A DNA stretch of 64,000 nt from Osmia lignaria lignaria (taxonomy: Eukaryota; Arthropoda; Insecta; Hymenoptera; Megachilidae). Location: contig NC_135042.1 in assembly GCF_051020975.1 (NCBI RefSeq), positions 3,123,888 to 3,187,887 on the forward strand. The letters run 5' to 3'. Made by a program: the position numbers and the translations under genes. The first letter of the stretch is position 1. The number at the start of each line of letters is the position of its first letter. Under the pieces are notes generated by a model. It did no database searches, was not told the origin of the DNA, and saw only the letters and a program-made list of their open reading frames with translations. Shown in pieces: positions 1-14,900 of the stretch.

Positions 1-450
1 CTAACCTAATCTAACCTAACCTTTCCACGATATCTCAAAAACGGTATGACATCCAGCTCTGAAACCAATTTTAATCGGTTTCTGGTAGTCAATTTAGGTT
101 ATATACCGAACCTGAGTTCTCAATTTTAGTAAGGCCATTCGGAAACTTATCCCAAAATTATAATGTAACGAAAGGAAGCCCATGCATATTGTCAAAATTA
201 CGATTTGGAGAATTTCTGCTTTCCCTAAGGAAGCATAATTGAATCGTATGCGCTATTCGATACTGCGCATGCGCTATTCGATACAACCTACACAAAACCT
301 AACCTAATCTAACCTAACTTTACCACGATATCTCAAAAACGGTATGACATCCAGCTCTGAAACCAATTTCAATCGGTTTCTGGTAGTCAGTTTAGGTTAT
401 ATACTGAACCTGAGTTCTCAATTTTAGTAAGGCCATTCGGAAACTTATCC
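1..450. repeat. Two direct copies of a CTAAC-rich interspersed repeat
   Basis: Bases 1-162 and 299-450 are near-identical direct copies. Each begins with degenerate CTAAC units, runs through CCACGATATCTC and ends at GGAAACTTATCC. The same unit recurs at about 11.97-12.43 kb and 45.34-45.68 kb in both orientations. The spacer holds a GCGCTATTCGATA motif repeated twice, also seen beside the other clusters. No coding content is visible. The CTAAC units resemble the insect TTAGG telomere repeat, but the block is interspersed rather than telomeric. Confidence 0.8.
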
Positions 451-2934
451 AAGAAGTAGAGCAAAGGGATGCTCGAAAAGTTGCAAGATAAGTGTGAGGC
501 GAGCTTCTAGTCGGTTGATTACTCGCGAATCACGAAGACGAGGCGCGACGCGACAGTGTAATCGGCTCGGAAAGGGCGAGCAGGCGAGGATCATCGCACG
601 CGATACGCTTCGAATTAGCCGCGAGAGTCGCGTGAATAGACGTTGCTTTTAATCTTATCAGATAGGAGGTGGGACGAGGTCTCTCTCGTAGCTGTTGCAT
701 GACAGGATCGAATACATTATCTTATTTACCGGACAGCAGGTCTCTCTACGCTCGATAAAGCGTGAACGCATAAATAAAGAGGCTCCGAAATATTCAAGCT
801 TTTATATACATATATATGTATATGGGTGTCGATATGAATTCGAAAGTGAAATAGATTTTTTTTTTCTTCACGGTGCACACGTGTCTTTCTTCATTTACGT
901 ATGGAAATCGAGTCGATCAAAGGGGATGGTTGAAAATCGTAGATTCAGAGTGAAAGAAAAAAGGACGAATTTCAATTTGTTATCGCGTGTTGGCGGAACG
1001 AAAGGCTGCACCGTAATTGACGAACCGAGAGTGAGAGCAACTCGTCAGTCGAGAAAATTGGAAAATTGGATTGCCTACGTGTTCCTGCCTCGTTATCGTC
1101 CCGATCTATTTAAACTGCCGGCTAAGTAAGTCAATCGTTGATTGTTATGTGGATTGGCGTTGATCTTGATGGGATTTGAAAGTGTTTCAAACGGAAAATT
1201 CAATTTCCAAATATTACAAAATGGAAAATAGGATACTTCTGGAGGCGGAATTGTAATTAGCCTGTCTCCGTGAATAAAAAATACTTGAATCTTGTTAGAC
1301 TGAAACAATAGGTTGTACAACTTCGTTAGAGGGTTCACGGTTGTTAGGAACAGACTCGTAAGCAATTTGCGACACACAAAGATAAACGAACGGTGAAGAC
1401 CCTTAGCCGGATGCTTGCCTAGGTACCGCAAACGTGGTAATGTGTCTTTTTGCGGGGTAAACAAGTTCGCCGAGAGTGCAAGTAAATCTTTCGAAATTGA
1501 ACTCATCGTACGGTTTTATGGATTTCCGGTGTCGTTAATACGATCTTTACGAAGGCAGTTTCGCGGACGGTCGATCTCTAGGCAAATGTGATCTTTCAAA
1601 CTGAGAACTTTGGTAATAATTTTCAATCAGCTTGAAATATTTCACCTCGATTTACCGACTCTGTTACCAACAATATAAGTCGTTGAAAACCTGTTTCAGT
1701 ACTATTCTGTAGATTTCTGGTGAACTCGTAAATTGTAATTAAGCTTGATTAGATATTTCAAACTGACCCGAAGAAATATGTTGATACCGTTTAATTAAAG
1801 TGTTAGATTATTGTCGTTTTAATTATCTTGGAACGTTTAGTACTCGACGAGTAATTTGACATCATCGTTCCCATAAAAATATAAAATAATTACTTAATAT
1901 TCTATAATCACCGCCTAATACCCCTTTATTACTTACAAGCACCTACCTGTACTAATCTACATATAATTCTCCATAAATTTAATGTTCCATCACCAGCTGA
2001 TACTTCATAATTTCATTTTTTTTTAAAAAACACCAAATAATGATCCTAGATCATCAGATAAAATACCATGAAAAAATTCATGAAATATAAGCAACTAGAC
2101 ACTATCTATGGGATAACTATGGTATATCTATATGGGATAACAGGGACAAAAGTAACAGACCAAGACAGCCTCTTTATAAATAGAGAGGCGTTTAAAAGGT
2201 AACCAGAGGACCGGTTTGTAAGGGGTCCCATAAAGTAACATCAGAATCGCGGCACGCGTGGCGAATTGTCATAAATCTGATCGAAAAGTACGCTCGACTG
2301 GGTATATTTTATAGAATGTACTTCTATCGGGCGCGCGGTGTCGTCCTTCGCCATAAAGAAATAATAGACCTACCCTAGAAAACACATGGCCGGCTCCTTG
2401 CTTTCGAAGCAGGCCTGAATTCGAGTACCAGAACACGTCCGGTGCATCGTTGCGATGCACTCGACCCCCATAGATCACGTGCACCGTACAACTAGGAAAG
2501 TTCTTCAGCTTCCCTTGCAGGATCTGTTGCTGTTCAACATTTTGATTAAAAGCTCGATTGGCTTTTCTAAGAAATCCTTTTTGAAAATTCAATTCTGTAG
2601 GAGAAAAAGGATTGATATTCTCTCCAGTTTAATATATAAATTGGAGGTTTTAAATAAACTCGTAAATTAGTCAGGATTCACAAAATATAATTTATTCACC
2701 GTATACTCGCGGAACCACGCCGTCGTCCAAGAATGTCGTGAATCTATCTATCGGTCTAACGTCTGAATTTGCCTCGGACGCGTTACATATACATATATGT
2801 ATATATACCTGGTGGTGGGGAGTAAGGAAAGTTCGGGAATGTTCCTGAACCTATCGATAATGCAGTTATATGCTTACAATTCTGAATTTTTGTTTTTCAA
2901 TAAATTTTGAATAATGGTGTATATTTTGTTTCAG
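451..2934 (+). other. Upstream region of the FGF receptor gene; possible non-coding first exon
   Basis: No conserved protein was recognised. An open frame at 695-1129 runs directly into a good donor (CTAA|GTAAGT near 1126), which suits a 5' untranslated exon spliced to the acceptor at 2934; its translation is low complexity and looks non-coding. A TATAAATAG at about 2173 is an alternative core promoter. A 107-codon minus-strand frame at 2269-2592 has no recognised family. Confidence 0.3.
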
Positions 2935-2991
2935 AAAGTCACTAATGCCGCGCCACTAGCTATCTGTGTATCTACTGTCGAAGAAGTCGGG

Positions 2992-5900
2992 ATGGCGATC
3001 GCGAAATGTCTGATCTTTGGGATACTACTGATCCTGAAGATCGATCGATCCATCCAAGGACAATTCGTTCGATTAGGTAAGAAATCATTAATTACGTGTA
3101 TTTGTCGCAGTGAAGTTAGCCACGCATTCACTCACCGACGCGGCGTGAATACGTTAGTGAATTTGTAGCCAACTTCACTGCGACAAGTTCAATGCAACTC
3201 AGTGTACCTACACGATAGCTCGTATATTATTCCATTCAGCATGAGCAAACTGTGAAAAATCAAATCGCTTTCGACAAAAATTCGAAGAATTTGAAATATG
3301 TAAATAATCGAAAAAATGTTTCGCGAAGGAAAACGGTACAAACGAAAGATCGTCGCTATTCCATCGGGAATGAAAATGAAAAAAGCTAAAAATACAAACT
3401 ACACCGTCGTCGGGGATTCCTTTTCAGTCGCGATGCGATTAAGTTTAGCGTTCGAACGTCTACTTTTGGTTCGCTCTTCCTCGTCCGTTGGCTGATGCTA
3501 AATTTTTCTTTCCTCGTCGAGCAAAAAGATGCTGGAAGAAAAGAAAAAGTGGTAGGATGCTTTCGAGCATAGACGCGAGTGGATTTATAAAGGAAAGTCA
3601 GGATATTTTCGCGGGGCAAGAAAAAAGAGAGAAACGAAGAGAGGATGGTGACGGGGTGGAATGAATGGAACGAAGAGGGGAAAAAAATTAAAATAGATTC
3701 GAGAAGACGAAAGAAGGGACTTGGAAAGATTCGAGGATGATAAAAGACATCGGATCATGATCGTAAGAAAGACTATCCTACTGCTTTTATCCGCGCAAGT
3801 ATTTTTAATTTTCGTCTCTTTGACAGGAAGACGCATTCTTGCGCTTTGATGATGAATAAAATAATGTGTTTTGGGAAATGAAAGAAGAAACTTTGGGTAA
3901 TTTGTATAGATTTTTCTACAAACTTTATTGGCACCTTTTGCAGCTACATATAAATAAATTCAAAAAGTGTATAATCAACACGACTACGATTTAATTTAAT
4001 TAAAATTTAATCTCGTATCATTGGATTATTCTGTCACCGTCTTCTCCGGAATTAGTAAATAACTTGACTGCCAGGCAAACGCTATTGAAAATTTCGTTAG
4101 ATATTTTTATTTTTTTAAAATTTTATTTATTATTTTCCGAATATGTTGTTATTTCCATTATCCGTTATTTCAAATACCTAATAAAAATATTTCTAATTAG
4201 ATAAGTAACCAAATTCCTAATAATATAGATAATTTGACAATTCAAGTGTCACCCAGATATGGGTGACATGGCATTCAACGTGTTAATAGAATGACTAGAA
4301 TGACTTGCGATAGCTGATATCGTATCATGATTGTTTTTTTTTTTTCGAAGCCATTTAAATGTATTTGGCAATTCAAATCGATTTTAAATTTGAATCTTTT
4401 AAAAGTGAATCGTTTTTTAATTGGAAAATAATAATCGTCTTTTCTCAAGCACGATCATTCTCCCTCCAACACCCTCAAACATCCTCAAACGTTGAAATTT
4501 CCCTCCAAATTACCCAAAATTTCCACGAAATACTAAACGCTGCTTTTTCCATGGCTATCGATTTCTTCGAATGTCATCGACTTTGTTCGCGAGTCATTTA
4601 AACATACTGAGACCGAATTGGTGGTGAAATCGATTAGGATTCCAACACGTCCGATCGAGAACCTGCCGGAGCGTAATAAACACGTTACGTTGGCCTGCTT
4701 TCATTAAAGTTTTTCACGCACAATGGGACAGTGATTATTCCAAGAACACGGTCAAAGTCGAATTTCATTGGTCGGCCGATGGAAAACGTAGGCCAACATC
4801 TGGCATGCAGCCCTAGCTTGCCATTAAACGCTTTCTCTAAACGGTATTTTGCTGGAAGCCGACGTTTCCTAGGAAATTCCCAGCAATTGCACACGTGTGC
4901 GCCCATTGATAGGTGAAGTTCGGGCCAAAAGCTACCTGGCGTTTTATTGGGATACCCCTGAACGCCGGATTCTCTTCCTTTCTTCGCTCTTCCTTAACGA
5001 GAATTTACCTAAGATATCCGAGGAAACGCGGATATGTTCCATGCGAGTTTTTTAATTTAATCTTTAATCTTTGTTTACTCGACGCGATACGTTGTCCGTG
5101 TTAAGGAGAAGATTATAGATTAGGTACGCTTGTATGAAAATTTGGTAATGTTGGGTCACTGATAATATCGACAGTTGTATGGATTTTGATGAAGTTTGAA
5201 GCAAAGATAGTTCGCATTTGTAAATGTATGAGAATTGCAACGATTTCAACCCTTAAGGGATTAGGCCACTCTAGAATTTGGAAAAAATCGAAATTTTTGT
5301 TTTGCTTAAAAGGTGTCTTAACACGTTGAACGCCATGGGGGTCACCGGTGATCGGCTTCGCAATTTACACAGACCTGAATAATTAGAAGAAAACAATAGA
5401 AAAACATTATTTTAAGTAATATTGCTATGGTACAAATATATGGTGCAAATAGTAAGCTTGAAATTTGAAAATTAATTATTACTAGTCCCTCCAAAATATA
5501 CCCAATTTCACTGTGGCGTTCAACGTGTTAATGTCTTAAAAATGATATGGCAAAAGATTATGGGTGAGAAAAATCTCTAAGTACTCGAATTTCGAATCCT
5601 GGAGACTATTACTGAAGACTTTAAACGCATTTTTCTCGAAACCACACTTTTCAAACTGGCCGGACTCATAAATGAAACAGATCATCACCAATTGATTTGA
5701 AAATTTAACAGTATATTCAAAACTAAATTCTCTACCGAACTACGTAGGATTTTTTCATTATATTGCATAGTTCTTTTGTTATAAATAATTTTCTGGCGAT
5801 TTTTTCTTGAAATTTTACATTTTCTCTTAAAAAATACGCCATTTTTGCAAAAATCAATATATCCAAAAAATCCTACGTAGTTCGGTAACTGTTCTCATAT

Positions 5901-8900
5901 ATGTATAATCGAAAATATTTTGGTTTTTTATTCCAAGTTAAAAATTGCAAGAGCTGCTGGTCCGGCCGTTTAGCCCTACAAAAAAGAGGCGTCATCGAAG
6001 AAATGCCGCAGAGCCCATATTTTGACTTGAATCACTATACAAAAATTAATTTTTAAAGTTTATTAGTTGTAAAATAAAGGCATGCTTGCAGAATTTGGAT
6101 TTATTTCATCATTTTAAAAAAAAAAAGTTCCCAAAATATGCGTATTTTTTCTCGCTCTAGAGCGGCATAACCCCTTAACATATTTGCCACTAGCGCTCGA
6201 ACAATTTTTAATATATTAATTTTTTAGTTTGGTTTGATAAAGTTGAAAATCATTGAAACCAGGACGCGAACGGGTGAATTTACTTTCCGGCAAATAAATT
6301 TATTGATAACAAGCCGAAATGCGAGCGTTGCAACGATCCGTGTATATACGTGTATTATTATGATTGAGCTCAATTGTCCAATTGGCCGGTCATTGAATGC
6401 CATATGTACAGCCGGGCTCGCCCGTTATTAGCAAACCGTCCACGGTACTCTCAACCTCGTCGACCGCGTTTCCACGGCTCAGAACCGTGTGCCGTTTCTT
6501 CACCACCGAATGAGAACCTCTGCCAATCCTTTGTCTATTAAATGTATTCAACAGGGTAATAGCGGCTGATATTACCAATTGGACAATGAAAGAGATGGCA
6601 GAGGAGCGCGATTTGCGAACGGACCATCAGCAGGACACGAAGATTTCGTTAGCTGGATGATCTAACAATTCGAAATCCACCTTTATTTCCATTCGAACCG
6701 CTGAAGCAAGGCTATCGAGGATAGAATTTTATTGGAAAGGATAATCTTATTTCTAATTAAACTTCCTGCGATCTCACTTAATCTATTCACGAGTATGTAC
6801 ATAAACCGACTTAATAATTATTCCCAAAGTAAGTATTGTTAATAATCATTCCAGCTGTCTAATGAATAGTTAAACTGATCGTTAAATGAATGGTCGCAGC
6901 GAAGAAGAAGAATCTTTGCCCCAATAAAAGCATAGGATTACGGTTATCGTGTACCTACTTTATATTTCCCAATATTTCTGTTGATGATAACGAGCGATCG
7001 CAAGGCTGAAAACACGTATGCTTGACCTCGGACAAAGCCCGTAGCTTAATTACGATTGTCTGGCATCGGTAGACGAGGGCAGACAAGCCTTAGCTGCGTA
7101 CGCTCATTAAGATAGCAGCCGGTCTTGAGCACTGTCCCTTAATCTCTCGAAAGGGATCATCCTTTTTAAGGTATAATTATGCAGGCAACCCCGTGTGGGT
7201 CGTTTTGTACCTGACCAACCCGCACTTGAATCTCCCGCCGTCAAATCGTTCAACGTTTCTATCTGTCAGTCGTGCGTATCCTTCTGAACGTCTTCTCTTT
7301 TTTATCGACCGTTGTTTTATATCAAATAACGAACCCACCAAGATGGAATCTTAATTAGAACGTCCAAGATGTCCGACGACGAGTCTTCACCTCTATATCT
7401 TGACTGCGTTTCTAATAGATTCCCCCAGTCCTCTACAAATAGTAGAAGGAGGTGAATTTTAACCATTGAAGTAACTAGGTAGAGGTCAGGGTGAATATGA
7501 CTCCTAAACTGCGGAGGGGTTCTTCTTCCATAACCAAAAATTATTGGAATACTTAATTCCAATAATAAAGATTAATAACCTCCAGTGTTACCTTTTTAAT
7601 GAACTAATTTTCTTTTAATTAGACCAGCTCTAATTTGAACGGATCAAAGATTAATGATTCGTTAATGTCCAATGATGGATTGTGATTCATCTTTCTGATG
7701 AAACAGCGTTTCGATATTGCCAGTGATGTACTTGAGACTCGAATTAACACAGATCGAGGGTTAATTAACGTAGTCATTACACGGTGAAGACTGTTTAACT
7801 GTTACTTTAGTATAATCAGCAAAATTAAATGCGTCAAATTGATAAAATTCTGAAGGTTCAATGACTTATCTTTAATATCAAACGCATTACAGAATATACT
7901 AATTTTATTTTTGTTTGATTCTTTTCTTTGACGTTTATATCAATTGCGCAATTACTGTCATCGTTTTGTTGTTTCTTGTATCGTAGAATCCAGATTATCG
8001 TCATTCTAACGAAATAAGGTTTTATGTCCCAACACGATAAAACGATACGATCTCATTAAAACTTGATTCTCATTTAAATAATCCTGGTATCTTGTACTTG
8101 TCCTATAAATCACACGACATGTCTCTAACAAACAATAGCTCTCACGTGATAATAACAAGCTGTCTAAAGTAGTTGAGTCATTTCCAGAAAACTTTGACGT
8201 TGATCTTAGTTTTATCTGTTTATCTCCGGATATGTCTCTTTTGATTGAGCACCGAAGGTCGAGCAACGTACTTTACAATAAACTTCTCAAGATTGTTGGG
8301 GAGTAATCCCCTACTTTTACCGAAAATTTAGATATTGCAATATTAAAGGTAGTAGAATGAGTTGGAATACTGAAATTGTTGAATTTTGGAATATTAAAAT
8401 AACTGGCGAAATAGAAATGAAAAATTATAGATCCCAAGTACCGTGCGTCGCCGACCTTTCTGAAGGCATAGGGAAGCATGGTACGAGAAGCAAACTAACG
8501 AAGGGAAGAATGTTGAAAAGCAACCAAACAGACATCAACAGATTACCATCAAGTTGACTTGGCTTATATAGAAAACTCGTTTGTCGCGTTAAGAATGTTA
8601 ACTTCATTTAAAGAGACACTTATTGAGTTTACTTATTACTGTGTCGAAAGGCCGGTTATCTTTCTGCTGGAAAATTAAGGATAAATACGTAGTCGTTGTC
8701 ACGTCGTATCCGACAAAGTAGTCAGATTAATTCCTCTTAGCCGGTTCTATTTTTCAGCTGGTCTCGTGGAATAAAGAGGGGCCCTTCTAGTACAAGGACC
8801 AAACAGAAACTCCGATGGTTTTCCACGTTGGTTTCGGATTACATTGATCCCACGCGGTTTAGATCGTATCTTGATCGTCTTAATCCCGAGATCTGACTTG

Positions 8901-11900
8901 GAGAACGTTTTTTCGCGCTCAACTAACCCGTGTACCAAGCGGATTGAGTATCCATAATTAATTCTATGGAAGAAAAGCAACCCGATACCTTGAACCCTTT
9001 CGTTTCCCTTTGCTTTTTTCTTTATCACACGAATCTATCGAAATAATTATCTAAAATAATTTTGTGCGCGTTGAAAATATTACTATTACAAAACTAATGA
9101 TCTTCATTACGCAATTCAAATAAATCTCTGGCTGACGATCCAATTTATCTTTCACGCGAAAGGTGCATAAATCTCGAGAGATTCAATCCACTCCCGATAC
9201 GAATGTAAACGACTTGCCTACTGTAAGTGGTCTACCTCGGTCGACTCCAAAGAATCAGAAAGCTAAGATAACCGTGCAGCTTCTGACTGGAAGGTGTTAA
9301 AGGGGCAACGCAATTAAAGGGACATAAATCACTAAGCTGTCCTACGACTAGCCCTACGATACCTCGTTACATCTCAGACGCTATTTACAGGACCAAATCG
9401 ACGTAGCACTGCTCTAACGAAGCTGAAGACACGGTTTATTTCAACATACCGATTGCTTCAACGTACCAGTCATTTTCTATTTAAAATATTAACCCTTCGA
9501 TTGCTATGCGTCCGATGGAAGCTATCGGTGCAAACTATGGAAGCGTATCTGCGTCCATAAAAAATAATAGTTATCAATGCATATTACTAATTACACGCCA
9601 TACGTTATCACATTATAATGATATAACAAAACACTGAAAAAGAAAAAGAAATGGAAAAAATAAATTGAGAAATTGAATGGAATATAAAGAAAAGTAATAA
9701 GTGTTATTGTCTTGATTCTTATTTCGTACACACAAAACGTCCAAGTCTAGAATCCTCAGCAGTCAAAGGGTTAATGACACGTTGATACAATCATTTTCAT
9801 TAAATTTTGAACTTCAAATTGGTACAGTGTAAGTGGTATTTTTTAATACTGTCATCTACCTGTTCCAGATGAAAAAAAAAAAGAATAGCGATCGACGCGT
9901 GTGCCAGTATCCAAATTTGGCAAAATCGCGAATGCTAGAATTGCGCAAAAATCAGCCTCAAGTGGTCATTCCCTTGGGATTATCAACTTCGTTCCACCGC
10001 AAATGGAATGAATTCTACGCTGAAATAAAAACAGGTTAACCGTATTTGGTTTTGCTCCGTTTTTCCTTCTTTCTATCTTATCGTGACGCTGATTGCCGTG
10101 GCGAGATACACGTGTTCGTCGCGGTATTTGTCGATAAATAATTAATAGGCGGAAACTCGAGATTTTTCTATCGATTAATTGGCGTATCGAACAAGGAAGC
10201 TACCGTTTTCTTTCTTCGCGTCGCAAAAAACCAAGAAACTACTTATAAAATTTATTTTACAATTCTAACAGGATCGTAAAGTAACTATCAAAGACTCAGG
10301 TTTTATAGAAAATTTTCTTGAAACAAGATCACTGATTTCTATGGGAATTAATGGTACTAACTCGCCGTTTAATGCGGTAACTTCTGAAGATCTTCAACGC
10401 ACAATCTCGCCCCATGGGGTACATAAAAACTAGACGTATCTGAAAAAGTAATTGGTAAATTGTTAGAAAAGCCAATAATTTGTTTATTGACCGTGGTATT
10501 GATTCGTAATTACAGCTGATGGTTAATAGTAGATATACACACGTATAAATAGGAAGGTCTGCCGGCTTGTTTTTAGTTCATTAAAATAGTTAGCAAGGTA
10601 TATTGACCAGAGGAGGCTGGGTGTAACGAAATGCTATGCCGTTTCTAAACAGAAGCTGGCGTGCCTGGAAATTGTTGGGATAGCGTAAACTGTATCGATT
10701 TTGATTGTTTCTTTTACACGGTTCGGTCAAGCGCTCTGCATAGCATTCGCCTTTGAACTAATTTCACGATCAATCTAACAAGTTAAACTTTATATACTTA
10801 AGTTCGTGGCTTCCAACGATAATATTTATATGGTGTTTAAAAGTTGAAAAATCGGGCACACTTTGATCGTATCGGTGATGGAAAACGGGAAGGAAATCGT
10901 CCCGCCGCGTAATGGAACACGTGAAAAGGTGGACGTCCGAATGGAAACGAGAGTAAATAAACGTGGAAGCTTGATTCAGGTTGTCAAACGAGAGAGATTC
11001 AGGTCTAAACCATTAGCTAAATGGCTAATGCACCCTAAACGAAACTACGATTAATTCTCACGTTCTATTTCTCAAACAATGAGCGCCAGTTGCAATTGAA
11101 TGAAATAGAAAACAGGGTTGAAGGCGTTCAGTCTCGATCTGACTGATTGATTTTTTTAAATCTTGAAATTCGAAATGAAAACTTATTAGGTACAGTTCAA
11201 TGGAATCTATTGAAATTCAAGATAGAAATATCAAAGTTGAAACTTTAAAGGGATCACGTACGTATGCTCGTTTCGTGTAACCTTGCCAGAATTTGTTTAT
11301 GCCGATCGTTGGATTTGGTGGATGGCCTTTCATCCGAGTAAACTTGCCAGAAGCAGCGGGCTTTCGCGCGATCAAGCTCACAGGAGCGACAAAGAGAAGA
11401 CAAAGAAGCAAAATGCGAACCTCTCGAAATGTTTATCACTATTCCTGGCGCCTGGATTCCACCAGATGGCCCACCTTCTCTCTTGTACATACACAGAAAT
11501 CGAATTTCATCCGAGCTGCCGATGATACTCGGAAAAAGCGAAACATCTTGGCGAACATTGAAAAACAATTCAAGTCATTACTGATTTGAGAGGAAATATA
11601 AATACGACGAGCCAGCTGATTGTGAGTCAGAGGATTGATTTGGAGAAATCGATGGAGCGACGGTAGTCTGTTTGCTTGACACACGCGTGACACGTGTCCG
11701 AGAGAAAAATAAAAAAGAAGCGGGAACGGAACTGGCGGCAAAGACAATAAACTTGATCGACTTCCGTCGACAGGAAGAGAAGAGAGCTCTTGTTGTGCTC
11801 GAACGTTGAGGATGTTTAGACATCGTGGACAAAAGATATCGAGAAACGAGATGGAATTAAAGCACACTCAGTGTTTTGCAGAGGAGTACACTCAGCGATT

Positions 11901-14900
11901 AAATTAGGCTTCCTTAGGGAAAGCAGAAATTCTCAAAATCCCTTCCCTTCGTTACATTATAATTTTGGATAAGTTTTCGAATGGCCCCACTGAAATTGAG
12001 AACTCAGGTTCAGTAAATAACCTAAATTGACTACCAGAAACAGATTAAAGTTCGTTTCAGAGCTGGATAACTTATCGTTTTTGAGATATCGTGGTACAAT
12101 TTTGTACAATTTTGTATAGTTTCCGAATGGCCCCTCCAAAATTGAGAACTCAGGTTCGATATATAACCTAAATTGACTATCAGAAACCGATTAAAATTGG
12201 TTTCAGAGCTGGATGTCTTACCGTTTTTGAGATATCGTGGTAAGAAATTTTTGTACAATTTTGGGACTACGTATGCGCTATTCAATACTGCGCATACACA
12301 GAACCTAACCTAATCTAACCTAACCTTACCACGATATCTCGAAAACGGTAAGACATCCAGTTCTGAAACCAACTTTAATCGGTTTCTTGTAGTCAATTTA
12401 GGTTATATACCGAATTTGAGTTCTCAATTCAGCCATAACTTTCCCTATAGATCCCTACAAAGAAGGGCGGAAAAATTGAAATGTCAAAATTTTTTACTAT
12501 TCGCTACACTGTATTTTCTTTAAGGATGCCTTCGGGAAAGGGTGGGAAAATTCAAATGACAGAACCTTAAAATTTCCATGATATTTTCATTAGCGATACC
12601 TGCGATTCGAATAATGGATTCGAGACAGACGAACGGACAGACAGGCTTTCAAAGCGTAATCGCAAGCTTTCGAGCCATAAGGAGAGGAGTGCAGACGCCC
12701 TCGTCAGACCTCTAAATTTAGTCAGAGTCAGACGCGTTCTGGCCACAGGGAAGAAACGAAATCGGCGTCGAGGGGAAGAGGAGGAGGAAAGAGGGACGAG
12801 ACGATTCCAGATGGAACGTCAAAAGGGACAGTGTCGCGATTCGTCTCTGGCTGATGTCCAAATGGCGACACCTCGACTCCGAGAATTCATGAATGGACCG
12901 CGTGGAAAACGAGTTTCCTTGCTCGAGGCTGGCTGCGATTTTCGCGAAGCGGGCAACCAGAGCCAAGTAATAATCGAAACTCTTCGTTTTGCGCGATCAG
13001 ACCTGACGCGTACGCGCTCGTTTTCAAGGTTGAGATGCGATTCAACCTACTTGATGTTGGATCACCATTTTACACGCGTCGCTTGGTGTCTGTTGAAATT
13101 CCAAACGCGAACTGTAACTATCGTTAACCTATTCCGCTACTGGAATTATTTTAGCAACCTATAACTCTTACGATTTCTACCTTCCTTTTTGTATCCTGCA
13201 AAATGATGAATGTTTTAATTTCCACGAAGCAAGGGAACAACAAAGTTGATCATCGAACAAAGATTGTTTTGACAACTGAAAGCAATTACGATCGAGCTTT
13301 TCTCTCGGGGTATCTTTTTTAGAATGAGAAGAAGGCTGTTCCGCGTAAAGCAGCTGGAAATTCGGATCGTATAGCGCAACTTTCAACTTCGACTCAATTT
13401 CGGCAGTGTTTATTGCAACCACGATTCGCGGAAGAATCGAATTAGAAGATGAAGACTGATGCCAAGCAGCGAACGTTTTCGATTTATCTTCGTAAATTCA
13501 CCGTTTAGGAGACTGAATCGTGTTAGACGAACAGGAAAGGAATATTAATTTTCTGCTGGGTTAGTCGAATAATGAAAATGAAGGGATATCTTAATTAATT
13601 GTTACAGATCTAGATCATCCCGAGGAGGTGACGGTACCGGTCGGTGAGAAACTGATTCTACGATGCTCTATGAGCTCGAACTCAGAAACGTCCTGGTACA
13701 AGGGCGACAAGACCTTCCGGCCGTCGTCGCCTAGAATACGGCTGATGAAGCAGTCCTTGAGATTCAAGTACGTCGAACCCGAAGACTCTGGCTCGTACGG
13801 TTGTCTGCTCGAATCGATCGGGATGCTCGAATGGAGGAACGTGACGATACGAATCGAATCGTTACAGAACGATGGCTACCAGCACGAAACCGAGAAACTG
13901 ACTGCTCACAAACCCGAAGAGGAGACCAACGAATTGGAAATGGAACCGAGAAGTTAGTATACGCTTGACAAAACCCTCTCTAGATCTCTGCTTCGTGTCT
14001 AATTAGATATATTAGATGGAAGATTGTAAACTTCAATTTGCAATTATCAATTTAATCATTGCAGACCTACCAGAGACGCGATCGCTGCATTTGGACAGCG
14101 ACAACGTGGACAGCGATCTAGATAACGATAAGAACGAGAACGAAACAGCTGGTGAACACAACAACACCGTTCCAGAACGAGCACCGTCGTTCAACAAAAG
14201 CGTCGAGATGCCTAATGTAGTGGTGAAACCAGCTGGAAATATGTTACGTCTCAGGTGTCCGAGTTTTGGCAACCCAACGCCAAATATCACCTGGTTAAAA
14301 AACAACAAAGAACCGAAAAGGAAGCTCGGCGAACCGGTGATCACCAAGTGGATATTCAGATTGGAGGATCTAGTACCTGAAGACAGTGGTAATTACACCT
14401 GCGTCGTGTGTAATTACCTGGGATGCATCAATCGCACCTCCAAGGTTGATATTGTCGGTGAGTGAGCTTGATTAATTAAACAGAAAGAAATAATTGCTGG
14501 TTACTCGTTGCTTCTGTTAAGTAGCTGTCCTGAGTGATTTAGATTTTGAGAAGAAGTTAAATTCCCTATGAATTTCCAGCTTATTATAAGTCCATCATCC
14601 ACATTTCAGGACGCTGAAATGAAATTCTTTTTAATTTCACACCAGCCACGAAGAAAATTCTACTTCCTAGTCTTTGAAATTTTAAATTCAACGTCCTGAA
14701 ATTGGGACGAATGGTCAGCGATAATTTGAAAAATCCCTGTCGTGACATTTTGCTAAAATAAATGTGTAGAACGTTTCCCTCATAAACCGTACATCAACGA
14801 GGATTTCCCGAAGAACGTGACAGCGGTGATGAACAGCACGGTGACATTCAAGTGTCCGATCGTGTCTGATCTAGAGCCATACATACAGTGGCTGAAGGTA

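Larger units (their letters stand above)
3077..13607 (+). other. Intron 1 of the FGF receptor gene (10.5 kb)
   Basis: No exon is needed here, because the phases of 2992-3076 and 13608-13952 match directly. It contains the TTAA-bounded elements at 4061, 5253, 5318 and 9489 and the CTAAC-family cluster near 12 kb. A short inverted repeat with core ATTGTCCAATTGG lies at about 6373 and 6573. Other open frames here match no family. Confidence 0.7.

Noticed and set aside
1..30. Telomere or subtelomere, from the CTAACCTAATCTAACC run
   Set aside because: The same degenerate run recurs at 12.3 kb within a dispersed repeat unit next to ordinary genes, so it is an interspersed element.
695..1129. 144-codon open frame near the window start
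   Set aside because: Biased, low-complexity translation with no family resemblance, running into a splice donor; better explained as an untranslated exon.
2130..2150. Homing endonuclease (I-SceI-like) target, ATGGGATAACAGGGAC
   Set aside because: Partial match only, missing the terminal bases, with no intein or intron-homing context; chance similarity.
2269..2592. 107-codon minus-strand open frame
   Set aside because: No recognised domain; neighbouring sequence lacks retroelement features, and it overlaps a plus-strand frame of equal quality.
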